The translations under genes and the position numbers were made by a program. This document shows, one piece after another, positions 37,448 to 47,871 of a stretch of DNA of 64,000 nucleotides. This DNA comes from Anaerolineae bacterium. GTDB taxonomy: Bacteria; Chloroflexota; Anaerolineae; Aggregatilineales; Aggregatilineaceae. The DNA lies in the NCBI GenBank assembly GCA_023382715.1, contig JAHDWP010000013.1, positions 1 through 64,000 on the forward strand, written 5' to 3'. Within the stretch, counting starts at the first letter, position 1, and each line of letters opens with the position of its first letter. Below the pieces are notes generated by a model. It searched no databases. It was not told the origin of the DNA and was given only the letters and a program-made list of their open reading frames with translations.

Positions 37448-38043
37448 ACCCGGCACAGGCCGGGCGCTCTGCCGAGCAGCCAGCCCACGAAGAGGCCGGC
37501 CTGACCCGGCGCGACTTCTTCGTCCTGTCGTGGCGCGTGCTGACCGCTTTCGCGGCGGGGCAGGCGGCGTGCCTGGGACTGCGCTTCCTGGCCTCGCGCC
37601 CGGTGGAGGGAGATTTCGGCGGGGTGATCATCCTGGGCCTGCTGACCGATTTTCCGCCGGGGACCATTACCCCCTTCGACCAGGCGCGCCTGTTCCTGCT
37701 GCGCTTTGCGGACGGCGGCTTCCTGGCCCTGCACAGCAAGTGCCCTCACCTGGCCTGCGTGGTGGGCTGGGACGAAGCGCGCAATCGCTTTAGCTGCCCG
37801 TGTCACGGATCGGAGTTCGAGCGCGATGGCGCGGTGATCACCCCTCCCGCGCCGCGCCCGCTCGATCGTTTCCCTGTGCTGATAGAAGGCGATCGGGTCA
37901 AGGTGGATACGCGGCAGGTGCTCCGCCGGACGACAACCGGGCCGGAGGATCTCGTCTATGCCCCCGCGCCGGAAGAGCCTCAGCCAGGGAGCACCAGGCC
38001 AGAGCGCGTGCCGCCCGGCGTTCATCGTCCTGAGCGTGACTGA
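37435..38043 (+). CDS. Rieske iron-sulfur protein
   Basis: The GTG at 37435 overlaps the cytochrome b gene, and the 202-residue product begins with a short polar stretch, a TRRDFF twin-arginine-like motif and one hydrophobic helix that anchors it. The [2Fe-2S] ligands are C103, H105, C121 and H124, with disulfide cysteines C108 and C123 (CPHLAC and CPCHGS). A longer open frame upstream is the shadow of cytochrome b. Here the Rieske gene follows cytochrome b, whereas many operons have the reverse order. Confidence 0.92.
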   Translation: MEQINPAQAGRSAEQPAHEEAGLTRRDFFVLSWRVLTAFAAGQAACLGLRFLASRPVEGDFGGVIILGLLTDFPPGTITPFDQARLFLLRFADGGFLALHSKCPHLACVVGWDEARNRFSCPCHGSEFERDGAVITPPAPRPLDRFPVLIEGDRVKVDTRQVLRRTTTGPEDLVYAPAPEEPQPGSTRPERVPPGVHRPERD

Positions 38044-38095
38044 CTCCAGCCCGCGCCAGCCCTGACCCGGCACGATCTGTGAGGGAGAAGTCTTC

Positions 38096-40012
<1,917 letters not shown>

Positions 40013-40030
40013 CCCAGGAGAAAAGCCCCC

Positions 40031-41233
40031 ATGCCCGCTGCCATCGCGCCCCCCTCTCGCCCGGCGACTTCGCCGTTGCGCCGCGCCGCGCCGCGCCTGC
40101 TGGCCATCCTGCTGGGCCTGCTGCTGGGATGGCTGATGCTCGAAGTCCTGCTGCGCGCTGGCTTCGACGCGCTGCCGCGCGGGGCGCAGAGCGTGATCCA
40201 GCATGTGCGCCGCGTCCCCTGGAGCGAGGAGCACATCATCCCGGTCTTCCCCTGGGAGACCAGCCGCGAGTACCAGGCGCGGATGCCCACCAACCTCACC
40301 GATTACCCCGTCCATTGGGGCGACGCGCAGTTCACCTTCGACACGATCAGCCTGTGGGGCGGCAGCGAGGGCTTCCGCACAAACCCGCCGCAGTGGCCGG
40401 TTGACCTGGTGGCGGTGGGCGATTCCTTCACTTTCTGCTGGACGGATTTCGAAGACTGCTGGGTGGAGCAGCTTCGCCAGCAGTTCGGCTGGAGCGTGAT
40501 GAATCTCGGCGTGCCGGGCACGGGATCGCTGTCGCACCAGATGATCATGGGCACGTATGCGACCCCGCTGAACCCTCAGGTAGTGGTCTGGCAGTGGTTC
40601 GGCAACGATTACGGAGACGACTACGATCACGCCCGCATTCGCGGCGAAGTCGAGGCGCTCGGCGGCCCGCCCGCCCTCTCCGATCCCGTGCCCGATTACG
40701 GCCCCCTGGCCGACTATTCAGCGGTCTATCGCCTGCTGCGCGACTGGCTCGACCGCCGCGATGAGGACGCTGCCGACAGCGAGGCGGTCATCGCGGTCAA
40801 CGGGCGCGAGGTCCTGTTCAACAAGCGGCTGGGGTCTCATGACCGGCGCTATGAGTCGGTGCGGTGGGGCTGGGAGCGCACGCTGGCCGCCCTCGAGGGG
40901 GCGCACGCCAGCGCCGAGGACATGGGAGCCGAACTGGTCGTCCTGCTGATCCCGACCAAAGAGGAAGTGTATGCCGCCTGGAGCACGGACGCGCTCGGCG
41001 AAGACCTGATCGCCTATCTGGTCGAGGGGCGCGCGGCGCTGCTGGAACAATGCGCGCAGCGTGGCTGGCGCTGCGTGGACGCTGCCGACGCGTTCGTGGC
41101 GGCTGTGGACGCGGGGCAGACCGTCTACAATGCGTTCGACTTTCACCTGGATGCCACTGGCAATCGCCTCGCCGCCCAACTCCTGGGCCAGTACCTCATC
41201 GAGCAGGGTCTCCTCGCCGCCGGGACGGAGTGA
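40031..41233 (+). CDS. Membrane-anchored SGNH-hydrolase-like protein
   Basis: The 400-residue protein has one N-terminal helix (LLAILLGLLLGWLMLEVLL) and an extracytoplasmic domain with AVGDSFTFCW, the GDSL-type nucleophile block, near residue 137. NLGVPGTGS and a C-terminal DFHLDATGNRLAAQL supply the glycine/asparagine and Asp-x-x-His-like blocks. Relatives act on acyl or acetyl esters of glycans. It starts 18 bases after the cytochrome c-propeller gene with an AGGAG site, so it is probably the last gene of that operon. Confidence 0.8.
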   Translation: MPAAIAPPSRPATSPLRRAAPRLLAILLGLLLGWLMLEVLLRAGFDALPRGAQSVIQHVRRVPWSEEHIIPVFPWETSREYQARMPTNLTDYPVHWGDAQFTFDTISLWGGSEGFRTNPPQWPVDLVAVGDSFTFCWTDFEDCWVEQLRQQFGWSVMNLGVPGTGSLSHQMIMGTYATPLNPQVVVWQWFGNDYGDDYDHARIRGEVEALGGPPALSDPVPDYGPLADYSAVYRLLRDWLDRRDEDAADSEAVIAVNGREVLFNKRLGSHDRRYESVRWGWERTLAALEGAHASAEDMGAELVVLLIPTKEEVYAAWSTDALGEDLIAYLVEGRAALLEQCAQRGWRCVDAADAFVAAVDAGQTVYNAFDFHLDATGNRLAAQLLGQYLIEQGLLAAGTE

Positions 41234-41267
41234 CCGGCCTGCCGCTTTCTCTCTTCATCCCGATCCC

Positions 41268-41420
41268 GTTGGCGAACGAAGCACGCGCTGGTTTCGTAGG
41301 GGCGCTGCTCTGCTGCGACCCCGTAGGGGCGTATGGTCACACGCCCCTACGGAAGTTTTCGCCAACAGCTTCTCTCGTGGAAAAAGGGCCGGGGATGGCG
41401 GGGCAGGCACAGCGCCTTCC
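41268..41420. repeat. Family-3 repeat, long copy 2
   Basis: The order of segments (TTGGCGAACGAAGC, CGTAGGGGCGCTGCTCTGC, CGTAGGGGCGTATGG, ACGCCCCTACGGAAG, CAGCTTCTC) matches the copy at 34835-34995. It fills the 193-base gap between convergent genes. Confidence 0.6.
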
Positions 41421-41426
41421 CCGCAT

Positions 41427-42395
41427 TCACTCCGCCGCCAGGAAGGCCATGCGCGCTGCGCCTGTGAAGCCCGCTGCCGATCCCAGTTGCGCGCGCACAA
41501 GCGGCGTCTGTTGAGCGGTGGGGAGCAGGCGCGTGCGGGCGTGCGCGATCTGCTCGATGGCCGGGTGGAGCAGGTCCCAGCTTTGCATGACGCCGCCGCC
41601 CATGACGATGACCTGCGGCGCGTAGACGATCATCAGGTTCGCCAGCCCCACCCCCAGGTACTCGGCTTCCTGGGCCATGATCGCGCGGGCGACGGCGTGC
41701 CCTTCCCGCGCCAGTTGGGCGACCAGCGCCGCCGTGATCGCCGCCGGGTCGCCGCCCGCCGCCGCGATCATCGCCGGATCGGCCTGCTCGCGGGCGCTGC
41801 GGGCGATGCCGGTGCCCGACGCCAGGTATTCCCACGCCCCGGACGATCCCTCGAAGCACGGCGGGCCGTGCATATCAATGGTCATCAGCCCCACTTCGCC
41901 GAGATTGCCGCCGAAGCCGCGCAGCAGCCGGTTGTCCACGATCACGCCGGAGCCGATGCCCGTGCTGACCGTCACATAGACCATGTGAGCGTAGCCCCGC
42001 CCCGCGCCCAGCCAGTGCTCGCCCAGCGCGGCGACGTTGGCGTCGTTGTCCAGCGCGACGGGCCGCTCGAAACGGGCGGCCAGCGTCTCGACGATGGGCA
42101 CCTCGTTCCAGCCGGGCATCGTCCAGGGTTCCATGATCAGGCCGCGCGCGGTGTCCAGCGGGCCGGTGCAGCCCACGCCGATGCCCACCAGCGTCGCCAG
42201 CGGACGCCCGGCGCTGCTGAGGGCTTGCTGGGTCATCGCGGCGATGCGCGCCAGCCCCTTCTGTGGCCCTTCGGCGACCGGCGTGGGCTGGCTGACGCGC
42301 GCCAGGATCGCGCCGTCGGCCCGGCTGATGGCCGCGGCCTGCATGTTCGTCCCGCCAATATCAAGGCCAATCGCCCACTGCGCTGTGTCCGCCAT
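41427..42395 (-). CDS. ROK-family sugar kinase (glucokinase type)
   Basis: The 322-residue protein has the ATP-binding GLDIGGTN near residue 9, the catalytic DNDANVAALGE, and TVSTGIGSGVIV. These identify a ROK kinase that phosphorylates glucose or an amino sugar. The zinc-binding cysteine cluster CxCGxxGCxE of the family is degenerate here (GPPCFEGSSGAWE), which is unusual for the glucokinase branch. The ATG at 42395 gives the typical N terminus, and an ATG three codons upstream is possible. A DNA-binding domain is absent, so it is not a NagC-type repressor. Confidence 0.88.
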   Translation of the reverse strand: MADTAQWAIGLDIGGTNMQAAAISRADGAILARVSQPTPVAEGPQKGLARIAAMTQQALSSAGRPLATLVGIGVGCTGPLDTARGLIMEPWTMPGWNEVPIVETLAARFERPVALDNDANVAALGEHWLGAGRGYAHMVYVTVSTGIGSGVIVDNRLLRGFGGNLGEVGLMTIDMHGPPCFEGSSGAWEYLASGTGIARSAREQADPAMIAAAGGDPAAITAALVAQLAREGHAVARAIMAQEAEYLGVGLANLMIVYAPQVIVMGGGVMQSWDLLHPAIEQIAHARTRLLPTAQQTPLVRAQLGSAAGFTGAARMAFLAAE

Positions 42396-42592
42396 GATCA
42401 CCATCCCGCCTGGCTGCGGCGCGGGATGCGGAGAGCTGCTTCCCGCGCGGAATCGCACGCATGACCTCCTGGGGAGGTCATGCGACACATTCTAACCCGG
42501 CGCAACCGGCGGGACAATGGAGCAGCGCTCCTGCCTGACACGTTGGGCGCGCACCCGGAGGAAGGGGGGACGCTTCAGAGGCCATGCAGAAA

Positions 42593-42737
42593 CCTCACCC
42601 CCGCTCGGCGCTGACGCGCCTCGCCGCCCCCTCTCCGCATGTGGAGAGGGGATTTAGGGGTGAGATAAGGCGTGCTTTCCTCCCCCTCGTGGGGGAAGGG
42701 TCGGGGATGGGGGGCAAAGGCAGGCGCACAGCACGCG
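42593..42737. repeat. Family-1 and family-2 repeats side by side
   Basis: A family-1 copy (CCTCACCCCCGC, GGCGCTGACGCGCC) occupies 42593-42665 and a family-2 arm pair (CTCCCCCTCGTGGGGGAAGG) 42680-42720. The block ends at CGCTAG, the last three bases of which belong to the reversed stop codon of the aminotransferase gene. It fills most of a 342-base gap. Confidence 0.6.
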
Positions 42738-43898
42738 CTAGCCGTGGCGCTGCATGAAGCGGCGGATGCGCTCCAGCGCTTCTTCAATCTTCTCGTAGGA
42801 AGTGGCGTAGCACGCCCGCACGAACCCCGTCCCGCTCGCGCCGAACGCCGAGCCGGGGATGACGGCGACGTGCTCCTCCTGCAACAAGGCTTCGGAGAAA
42901 GCCTGATCGTCCAGGCCAGACGCGCTCACACTCGGAAAAGCGTAGAAAGCACCGCGCGGCTCGAAGCAGCGCAGCCCCAGCTCGTTGAAGCCGCCCACGA
43001 TCAGGCGGCGGCGACGGTCGTATTCGGCGCGCATCCGCTCGACATCTTCGTCTATGTGGGCGAGCGTGTCGGCGACGGCGATCTGCGCGACGGTCGGCGC
43101 GGACATGATCGTGTACTGGTGTATCTTGCGCATCGCGGCGATCAGGTTTTCCGGGCCAACAGCATAGCCGAGCCGCCAGCCGGTCATGGCGTGGCTCTTG
43201 CTGAAACCGCTCAGGATCACCGTGCGCGCGCGCATGCCCGGCAGCGTGGCAAAGTGCACGTGCTCCACGCCGTAAACCAGGCGGTCGTAAATCTCGTCGG
43301 AGATCACCAACAGGTCGTGCCGCTCGGCGATGGCGGCGATCTCCAGCAGGCGCTCGCGCGACATGACCGCGCCAGTGGGATTGTTGGGATAGCCGATCAG
43401 GATCGCTTTGGTGCGCGGCGTGACGGCGGCTTCTACCGCGGTCCCGGTGACCTGGAAACCGTCCTCGACATACGCATCTATGACGACCGGCACGCCGCCG
43501 GCAAAGACGACTTCGGGCGTGTAGGCCACGAAACTCGGCTGAGGGACGATCACCTCGTCGCCAGCGTTCAGGATGGCGTTCATCACCAGGTATAGCGCCT
43601 CGCTGACGCCGACCGTCACCAGAGTCTCCCGATCCGGGTGGTAGCTGATGCCGTACAGTTGCTCCAGGTAGTCCGCGATGGCCCGGCGCAGCTCGGCGGT
43701 GCCGCTGTTGCTGGTGTAGCGGGTGTGTCCCGTCTCCAGGGCGTGAATACCCGCGCGGATGATGGCTTCCGGCGTGGCGAAATCCGGCTCGCCGATGCCC
43801 AGCGAGATGACATCAGTCATGGTGGCGCTGATGTCGAAGAACTTGCGTATGCCAGATGGGGGCACCGCTCGCACGCGATCGGAGATGAAGTCCCGCAT
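42738..43898 (-). CDS. Class I/II pyridoxal-phosphate aminotransferase
   Basis: The 386-residue protein has the fold type I pattern: GIGEPDFATPE near residue 37, TRYTSNSG, the YPNNPTG loop, SDEIYD, and the PLP-binding lysine in SGFSKSHAMTGWRLGY near residue 233. It resembles the Ig subgroup that covers aspartate, alanine and aromatic aminotransferases such as PatA. The amino acid specificity is not decidable. AGGAG precedes the ATG. Confidence 0.92.
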   Translation of the reverse strand: MRDFISDRVRAVPPSGIRKFFDISATMTDVISLGIGEPDFATPEAIIRAGIHALETGHTRYTSNSGTAELRRAIADYLEQLYGISYHPDRETLVTVGVSEALYLVMNAILNAGDEVIVPQPSFVAYTPEVVFAGGVPVVIDAYVEDGFQVTGTAVEAAVTPRTKAILIGYPNNPTGAVMSRERLLEIAAIAERHDLLVISDEIYDRLVYGVEHVHFATLPGMRARTVILSGFSKSHAMTGWRLGYAVGPENLIAAMRKIHQYTIMSAPTVAQIAVADTLAHIDEDVERMRAEYDRRRRLIVGGFNELGLRCFEPRGAFYAFPSVSASGLDDQAFSEALLQEEHVAVIPGSAFGASGTGFVRACYATSYEKIEEALERIRRFMQRHG

Positions 43899-44104
43899 GA
43901 CCCGCTCCTGGAACTGATAACGAGACTGGTAGCAAGGAATGACTTAGTATACCATCGGTGACTCCGCCCGGCCAAGCGAGAGCGGAGGGCGCAGAGGCGA
44001 AGGCTGCCGGCGAATCGTTTGGCGCGCGGCATAGACCTCCCCCCGGCCCGCCGCGTTCGGCTGGAGACTCCCGCCCTCGCTTTCGGCGAACCGCTTCCCC
44101 GGCA

Positions 44105-44110
44105 TATAAT
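44105..44110 (+). promoter_or_regulatory. TATAAT -10 box before the AAA ATPase gene
   Basis: A perfect TATAAT lies at 44105-44110, but the bases 17 upstream (TCGGCG) are a poor -35 box. A GTG at 44120 is only about three bases from the expected start of transcription, so a leaderless start is a possibility. Confidence 0.5.
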
Positions 44111-44203
44111 ACGCTGATAGTGAAGAAGCGAGCGGGCTGCCTGGCCCGGCCAGGGCGCGGCTCGCCGCACAAGGCGTTCACACTGGGGGGACAAGACACA
44201 CCA

Positions 44204-45607
44204 TTGAAAGCGATCGATCTCCTGTACGCGAGCCTGAAACGGCGCTGGAAGGAAGCAACACGCCACGCACAGCGCATACCACCGCCCAAGCAGCCGCTCG
44301 CCTTGCCTGAGCCGCAGACCAAGTCCTCGCCTGTGCGCGTGCGCGACCTGATCGAAAAAGACCTGCCGACGGTGTTCACACCGCGCTCGCCCGTCCACGA
44401 GATCCGCTTCTTGCAAGGGCGCGACGAGCTGATCGAGGACATGCACGGCGCGCTGTACCACCCTGGCGCGGCCATTGTCATTTACGGCGAGCGTGGCGTC
44501 GGCAAAACGTCGCTGGCCAGGCTCGCCTCGGCCAAGCTGTGCGCGGAGATGGTCTCGCTGCAGGGCATCGAGCCGATCTACTACTCGGTCAGCGAAGGCG
44601 ACACCTTCCTGCACATCCTGGGGACCATCCTGCCCAAGATGGGCGTGGAGGACGTTGTGGTGAAGGTGCTGACATCGGAGATCACCGGAGCCAGGTCGGT
44701 TGTCAACGCGCAGTTGGTGGAGATGGAGGACAAGACGCGCACCGAGAAAACGACCACGGCCCGGCCATTGGTAGACCCGGAGCCGCGCCCGCAGGTCGTC
44801 GTAGACCAGATCAAAGGCAAGCGCGCCCTGATCATCCTGGACGACTACGAGCGCATCACCGACGAGAACACGCGCAAGTTCTTCCCGGAGCTGATCAAGA
44901 AAATCTCCGACAACCAGTTGCAGGTCTCGCTGATCATCGTGGGCATTGGCGACAGCGCCAAAGACCTGGTGAAGGTGCACGAGTCGGTGGCCCGCAACCT
45001 GACCGCCATCCATGTCCCGCGCCTGACCGACGAGCAGATTCGCCAGATCGCCGTCGAAGGCTTCGCCGCCCTGCGCCTGAAGCACGAGCCGGAAGTCATC
45101 GCCCAGATCGTGCGCTACTCGGCCAACTTCCCCTACTACACGCATCGCCTGTGTGAGGGCATTGTGCGCGCCTACATCGCCCAGGCGCGCAGCGGCACCC
45201 GCAGCGACTGGACGATCCGCGCCAGCGACGTGCCGGCGGCCATCCGCGAGGCGATCAAGAATTCGCCGCCAACCCTCGTCTCCGCTTACGACGAGATCAA
45301 GGCGTCGGAGCGCGCGCTCCAGGTCGCCTACATCATCGCTGATGCGCCCGAAGAACCGATCTCCCGCGCGCGCGTCAAGGAGTACCTGGCCGCCTGGACG
45401 GGCGAAGACCCGGATATTGACGCGGCGCTCAAGCGGCTGGTAGATCAAAACGTGGTGCAGCGCCCGGAGACCGGGCAGTATTGCTACTGCAACCCGCTAC
45501 AGCGCGCCTACACCATCCTGCGCTTCCGGGCCGACACGCCGAACGAACAACTGGCCAGGATTGATACGGCACTCGCCCGCGTCCAGAAAAAAGCTGCCGC
45601 TTCGTAA
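44204..45607 (+). CDS. AAA-type ATPase with C-terminal winged-helix region
   Basis: I do not recognise a specific family. The 467-residue product (from TTG 44204) has a P-loop YGERGVGKTSLA, a Walker B ALIILDDYERI, and a sensor-like LIIVGIGDS. The pattern resembles Orc1/Cdc6-like or STAND-type ATPases. The C-terminal 130 residues look like a winged helix (RARVKEYLAAW, LKRLVDQNVVQ). A GGGGGG about 13 bases before the TTG is a poor ribosome site. A GTG at 44120 would add 28 residues, and an even longer frame reaches 43958. The gene is alone, and no function is assigned. Confidence 0.75.
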   Translation: MKAIDLLYASLKRRWKEATRHAQRIPPPKQPLALPEPQTKSSPVRVRDLIEKDLPTVFTPRSPVHEIRFLQGRDELIEDMHGALYHPGAAIVIYGERGVGKTSLARLASAKLCAEMVSLQGIEPIYYSVSEGDTFLHILGTILPKMGVEDVVVKVLTSEITGARSVVNAQLVEMEDKTRTEKTTTARPLVDPEPRPQVVVDQIKGKRALIILDDYERITDENTRKFFPELIKKISDNQLQVSLIIVGIGDSAKDLVKVHESVARNLTAIHVPRLTDEQIRQIAVEGFAALRLKHEPEVIAQIVRYSANFPYYTHRLCEGIVRAYIAQARSGTRSDWTIRASDVPAAIREAIKNSPPTLVSAYDEIKASERALQVAYIIADAPEEPISRARVKEYLAAWTGEDPDIDAALKRLVDQNVVQRPETGQYCYCNPLQRAYTILRFRADTPNEQLARIDTALARVQKKAAAS

Positions 45608-45786
45608 GAGGCCCTTTGAGAAGCTGTTTTCCCCCACCCCAAACCCCTCCCCCATGCCGCGCTTCTCCCTTCCCCCCTCGTGGGGGAAGGGCCGGGGATG
45701 GGGGGCGACGGGAACAGGCCTTTCAGTTTGGGCAGCCACGTGAACAGATACGTTTTCGCAGGGGCGGATGACCATACGCCCCTGCC
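45608..45786. repeat. Composite family-2 and family-3 repeat
   Basis: The block starts GAGGCCCTTTGAGAAGCTGT right after the TAA of the ATPase gene. The reverse of that end is found at 60305-60331. A G/C-tract palindrome, the CAGTTTGGGCAGCC segment shared with 23610 and a GCAGGGGCGGATGACCATAC family-3 half-palindrome follow. It fills the gap to the chelatase gene. Confidence 0.55.
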
Positions 45787-45799
45787 GCGCATCGTCCCG

Positions 45800-46771
45800 C
45801 TACTGCTCCAGCTCCTGCTTCACCGCGACGTACAGCGCCTCGGCGTGCAGCTCGGCCAGCGTGTAGCACGGCCCGCCCAGGTGATTGGCCAGCTCCTGGG
45901 CCAAACCCTGATCGAAGGCCGAATGCTCCATGTTGATCGTCACGTTGCGGATGTCCGCCTCTTTGAACTGCTCAGCGATGCGGTGCGCCTCTTCCTGGGG
46001 GGGCAGCGCGGTCATCGAAACATTGCCGGCGCCGTCGGTCAGCAGGATCATCAGCGGCATCACGTCCGGGTGAGCGATCTTCTGCTGCTGGAAGACTTGC
46101 AGCGCCAGGTACAGCCCGGCGGAGAGCGGCGTCTTGCCGCCGACGGGAATATCGGCCAGGGCCTTCTTGGCCAGCGTGACCGAGTTGGTGGGCGGCAGCA
46201 CAAGCTGCGCGCGATCCTTCTGGAAGACGACCAGCCCCACGCGGTCGCGGCGCTGGTAGGCGTCGGTGAGCAGGGACATGATCGCCCCTTTGGTGGCGTT
46301 CATGCGCTCGGCGACGGCCATGCTCCAGCTTGCGTCCACCACAAAGAGGATCAGGTTGGCCGACTTGCGCACGCGCACCTTGCGCTGCAAGTCCTGGGTA
46401 TGGATGGAGTAGGCCAGCCGGTTGACGCGGCGTTCGGACGCGCGCTCGCGCTGGAAGGGGGCGGCGGCGCGCAGGGTGGCGTCGAAGGCGATGTCGTCCT
46501 TGCGGTCGCCGGCGGGGCGCGCCTGAATGTAACGGCCATCCTTGCGCTCAGTGCGCGTGCGGCTGCGCCGACCGCGCATGCGGCGCGTCAGGCGGTCGAG
46601 CGGCGTATCCAGCCGGCGCGCCCGGAACTCCTGGCCCGGCTCGACCTTCTTGCCGCCGTCCCACCAGCGCGCTTCCAGCGATTGCTGGAATACATCCTGC
46701 GGCCCTGGCTCGACGGGCGTTTGGGTGATGTCCGACTCAGGCTGACCGGCAGGCTCGGTCAGCCCCTCGCT
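45800..46771 (-). CDS. von Willebrand A domain of the chelatase, reached by -1 frameshift
   Basis: This frame encodes a VWA domain with the metal-binding DASWSM (D-x-S-x-S), a TPLSAGL segment and LLTDGAGN, as in the BchD/ChlD subunit. The first ATG in frame (46579) has no ribosome site, and 64 clearly coding residues lie upstream of it (including DVFQQSLEARWWDGGKK and RTR-rich sequence). There is no start codon between the last stop at 46802 and that ATG. Translation is best explained by a -1 shift from the upstream ATPase frame at 46778-46771, giving a 690-residue protein (367 plus 323). Possible functions are magnesium or cobalt insertion. Expression by internal initiation is the alternative. 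Confidence 0.82.
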   Translation of the reverse strand, partial: SEGLTEPAGQPESDITQTPVEPGPQDVFQQSLEARWWDGGKKVEPGQEFRARRLDTPLDRLTRRMRGRRSRTRTERKDGRYIQARPAGDRKDDIAFDATLRAAAPFQRERASERRVNRLAYSIHTQDLQRKVRVRKSANLILFVVDASWSMAVAERMNATKGAIMSLLTDAYQRRDRVGLVVFQKDRAQLVLPPTNSVTLAKKALADIPVGGKTPLSAGLYLALQVFQQQKIAHPDVMPLMILLTDGAGNVSMTALPPQEEAHRIAEQFKEADIRNVTINMEHSAFDQGLAQELANHLGGPCYTLAELHAEALYVAVKQELEQ

Positions 46772-46780
46772 TTTTTTTCC
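46739..46780 (-). promoter_or_regulatory. Probable programmed -1 ribosomal frameshift site
   Basis: On the minus strand the zero-frame codons are GAA AAA AAA GCG AGG GGC TGA. The A8 run is at 46778-46771, so the heptamer A AAA AAA allows a -1 slip. Six bases later a perfect stem GGCTGACC / GGTCAGCC (46764-46757 and 46747-46740) with a nine-base loop begins. The zero-frame stop lies inside the stem. The -1 frame stays open to 45800 and encodes the VWA domain. Confidence 0.8.
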
Positions 46781-47871
46781 GCGTCCGGTTGTTGGGGGGT
46801 ATCAGTGCGGGTGTCGGCTGGCTCGTCGGTGAAATCTTCGGCGATCTGCTCCAGCCGGCCCTCAAGCTCGCCCTCGTAGAGCGTCGCCTCGCTGAACGGG
46901 CCGCGCTTCAGGCGGTGGGGCAGCGCCAGCTCTGCCGCCAGCAGGATGTCGCGCTCGGCGATCTGCAACCGCCCCTCGAAGGCGGCATGGGCGCGTGCGG
47001 CCTTGAGGATCACCAGGTCGGCGCGATGCCCGTCCACGCCCAGGCTGGCCGTCAGGTTGGCGATCATGAACAGGTCGCGGCGCGTATAGTGCACCTGGTC
47101 CACGATGTGACGGCCCGCCTCGATCTGCGCCGAAAGCTCCTCTTCGCGCGGCAGCCACTGCCGCCGAAAAGCGACCGGGTCGGCGTCGAAGGCGATGTGC
47201 CGCTCCAGGATGGCCATGCGGTCATCGGCCTGCGGCAGGCCCGTCACATCCACCGACAGCGCGAAGCGGTCGAGAAGCTGCGGGCGCAGCTCGCCTTCTT
47301 CGGGGTTCATCGTGCCCACCAGGATGAAGCGCGCCGGGTGCTGAAAGCTGATGCCCTCGCGCTCGACCACGTTGACGCCCATCGCCGCCGAGTCGAGCAG
47401 CAGGTCCACCACATGGTCGTCGAGCAGGTTGACCTCGTCCACGTAGAGGATGCCGCGATTGGCGGCGGCCAGCACGCCCGGATCGAAGTGGCGCTCGCCC
47501 TTCTGGATGGCCTGCTCGATATCGAGCGTGCCGACGACGCGATCTTCGGTGGCGCTGACCGGCAGATCGATCAGGCGCGTGCGCCGTGTCTTGACGGGCA
47601 GCTCTTCGCCGCGCGCCACACGCTCGCGGCACTCGTCGCACAGGCGCTCCGGGTAGTGCGGATCGCACCCAAAGCGGCAGTCGGCCACGACCTCAATTTC
47701 CGGAAGCAGGGCGGCCAGGGCGCGGGCGGCGGTGGATTTGGCCGTGCCGCGTTCGCCGCGAATCAGCACGCCGCCGATGCTGGGGTTGACGGCATTGAGC
47801 AGCAGGGCGCGCTTCATGCGCTCCTGGCCTACGATGGCGGTAAAAGGGTAGACGGGTTGTCGGACAGACAC
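46759..47871 (-). CDS. Magnesium/cobalt-chelatase AAA subunit (ChlI/BchI type)
   Basis: The 370-residue protein is an AAA ATPase of the chelatase family: Walker A GERGTAKST, a cysteine-rich insert CRFGCDPH...CDEC typical of BchI, Walker B ILYVDEVNLL, and the GTMNPEEGELRPQLLDRF sensor/arginine region. It powers metal insertion into a tetrapyrrole when bound to the VWA-containing and large subunits. The GTG start at 47871 is weakly supported by a GAGG upstream. The zero frame ends with a short hydrophilic tail after the A8 run. Its product would be the small subunit, and a -1 shift makes the fused larger subunit. No large subunit is in the window. Confidence 0.88.
   Translation of the reverse strand: MSVRQPVYPFTAIVGQERMKRALLLNAVNPSIGGVLIRGERGTAKSTAARALAALLPEIEVVADCRFGCDPHYPERLCDECRERVARGEELPVKTRRTRLIDLPVSATEDRVVGTLDIEQAIQKGERHFDPGVLAAANRGILYVDEVNLLDDHVVDLLLDSAAMGVNVVEREGISFQHPARFILVGTMNPEEGELRPQLLDRFALSVDVTGLPQADDRMAILERHIAFDADPVAFRRQWLPREEELSAQIEAGRHIVDQVHYTRRDLFMIANLTASLGVDGHRADLVILKAARAHAAFEGRLQIAERDILLAAELALPHRLKRGPFSEATLYEGELEGRLEQIAEDFTDEPADTRTDTPQQPDAEKKARG

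Noticed and set aside
46579-46581. Internal ATG as an independent start for the VWA protein
   Set aside because: No ribosome site precedes it, and coding-like sequence in the same frame continues 64 codons upstream to the slippery run. I prefer frameshifting, though internal initiation is not excluded.
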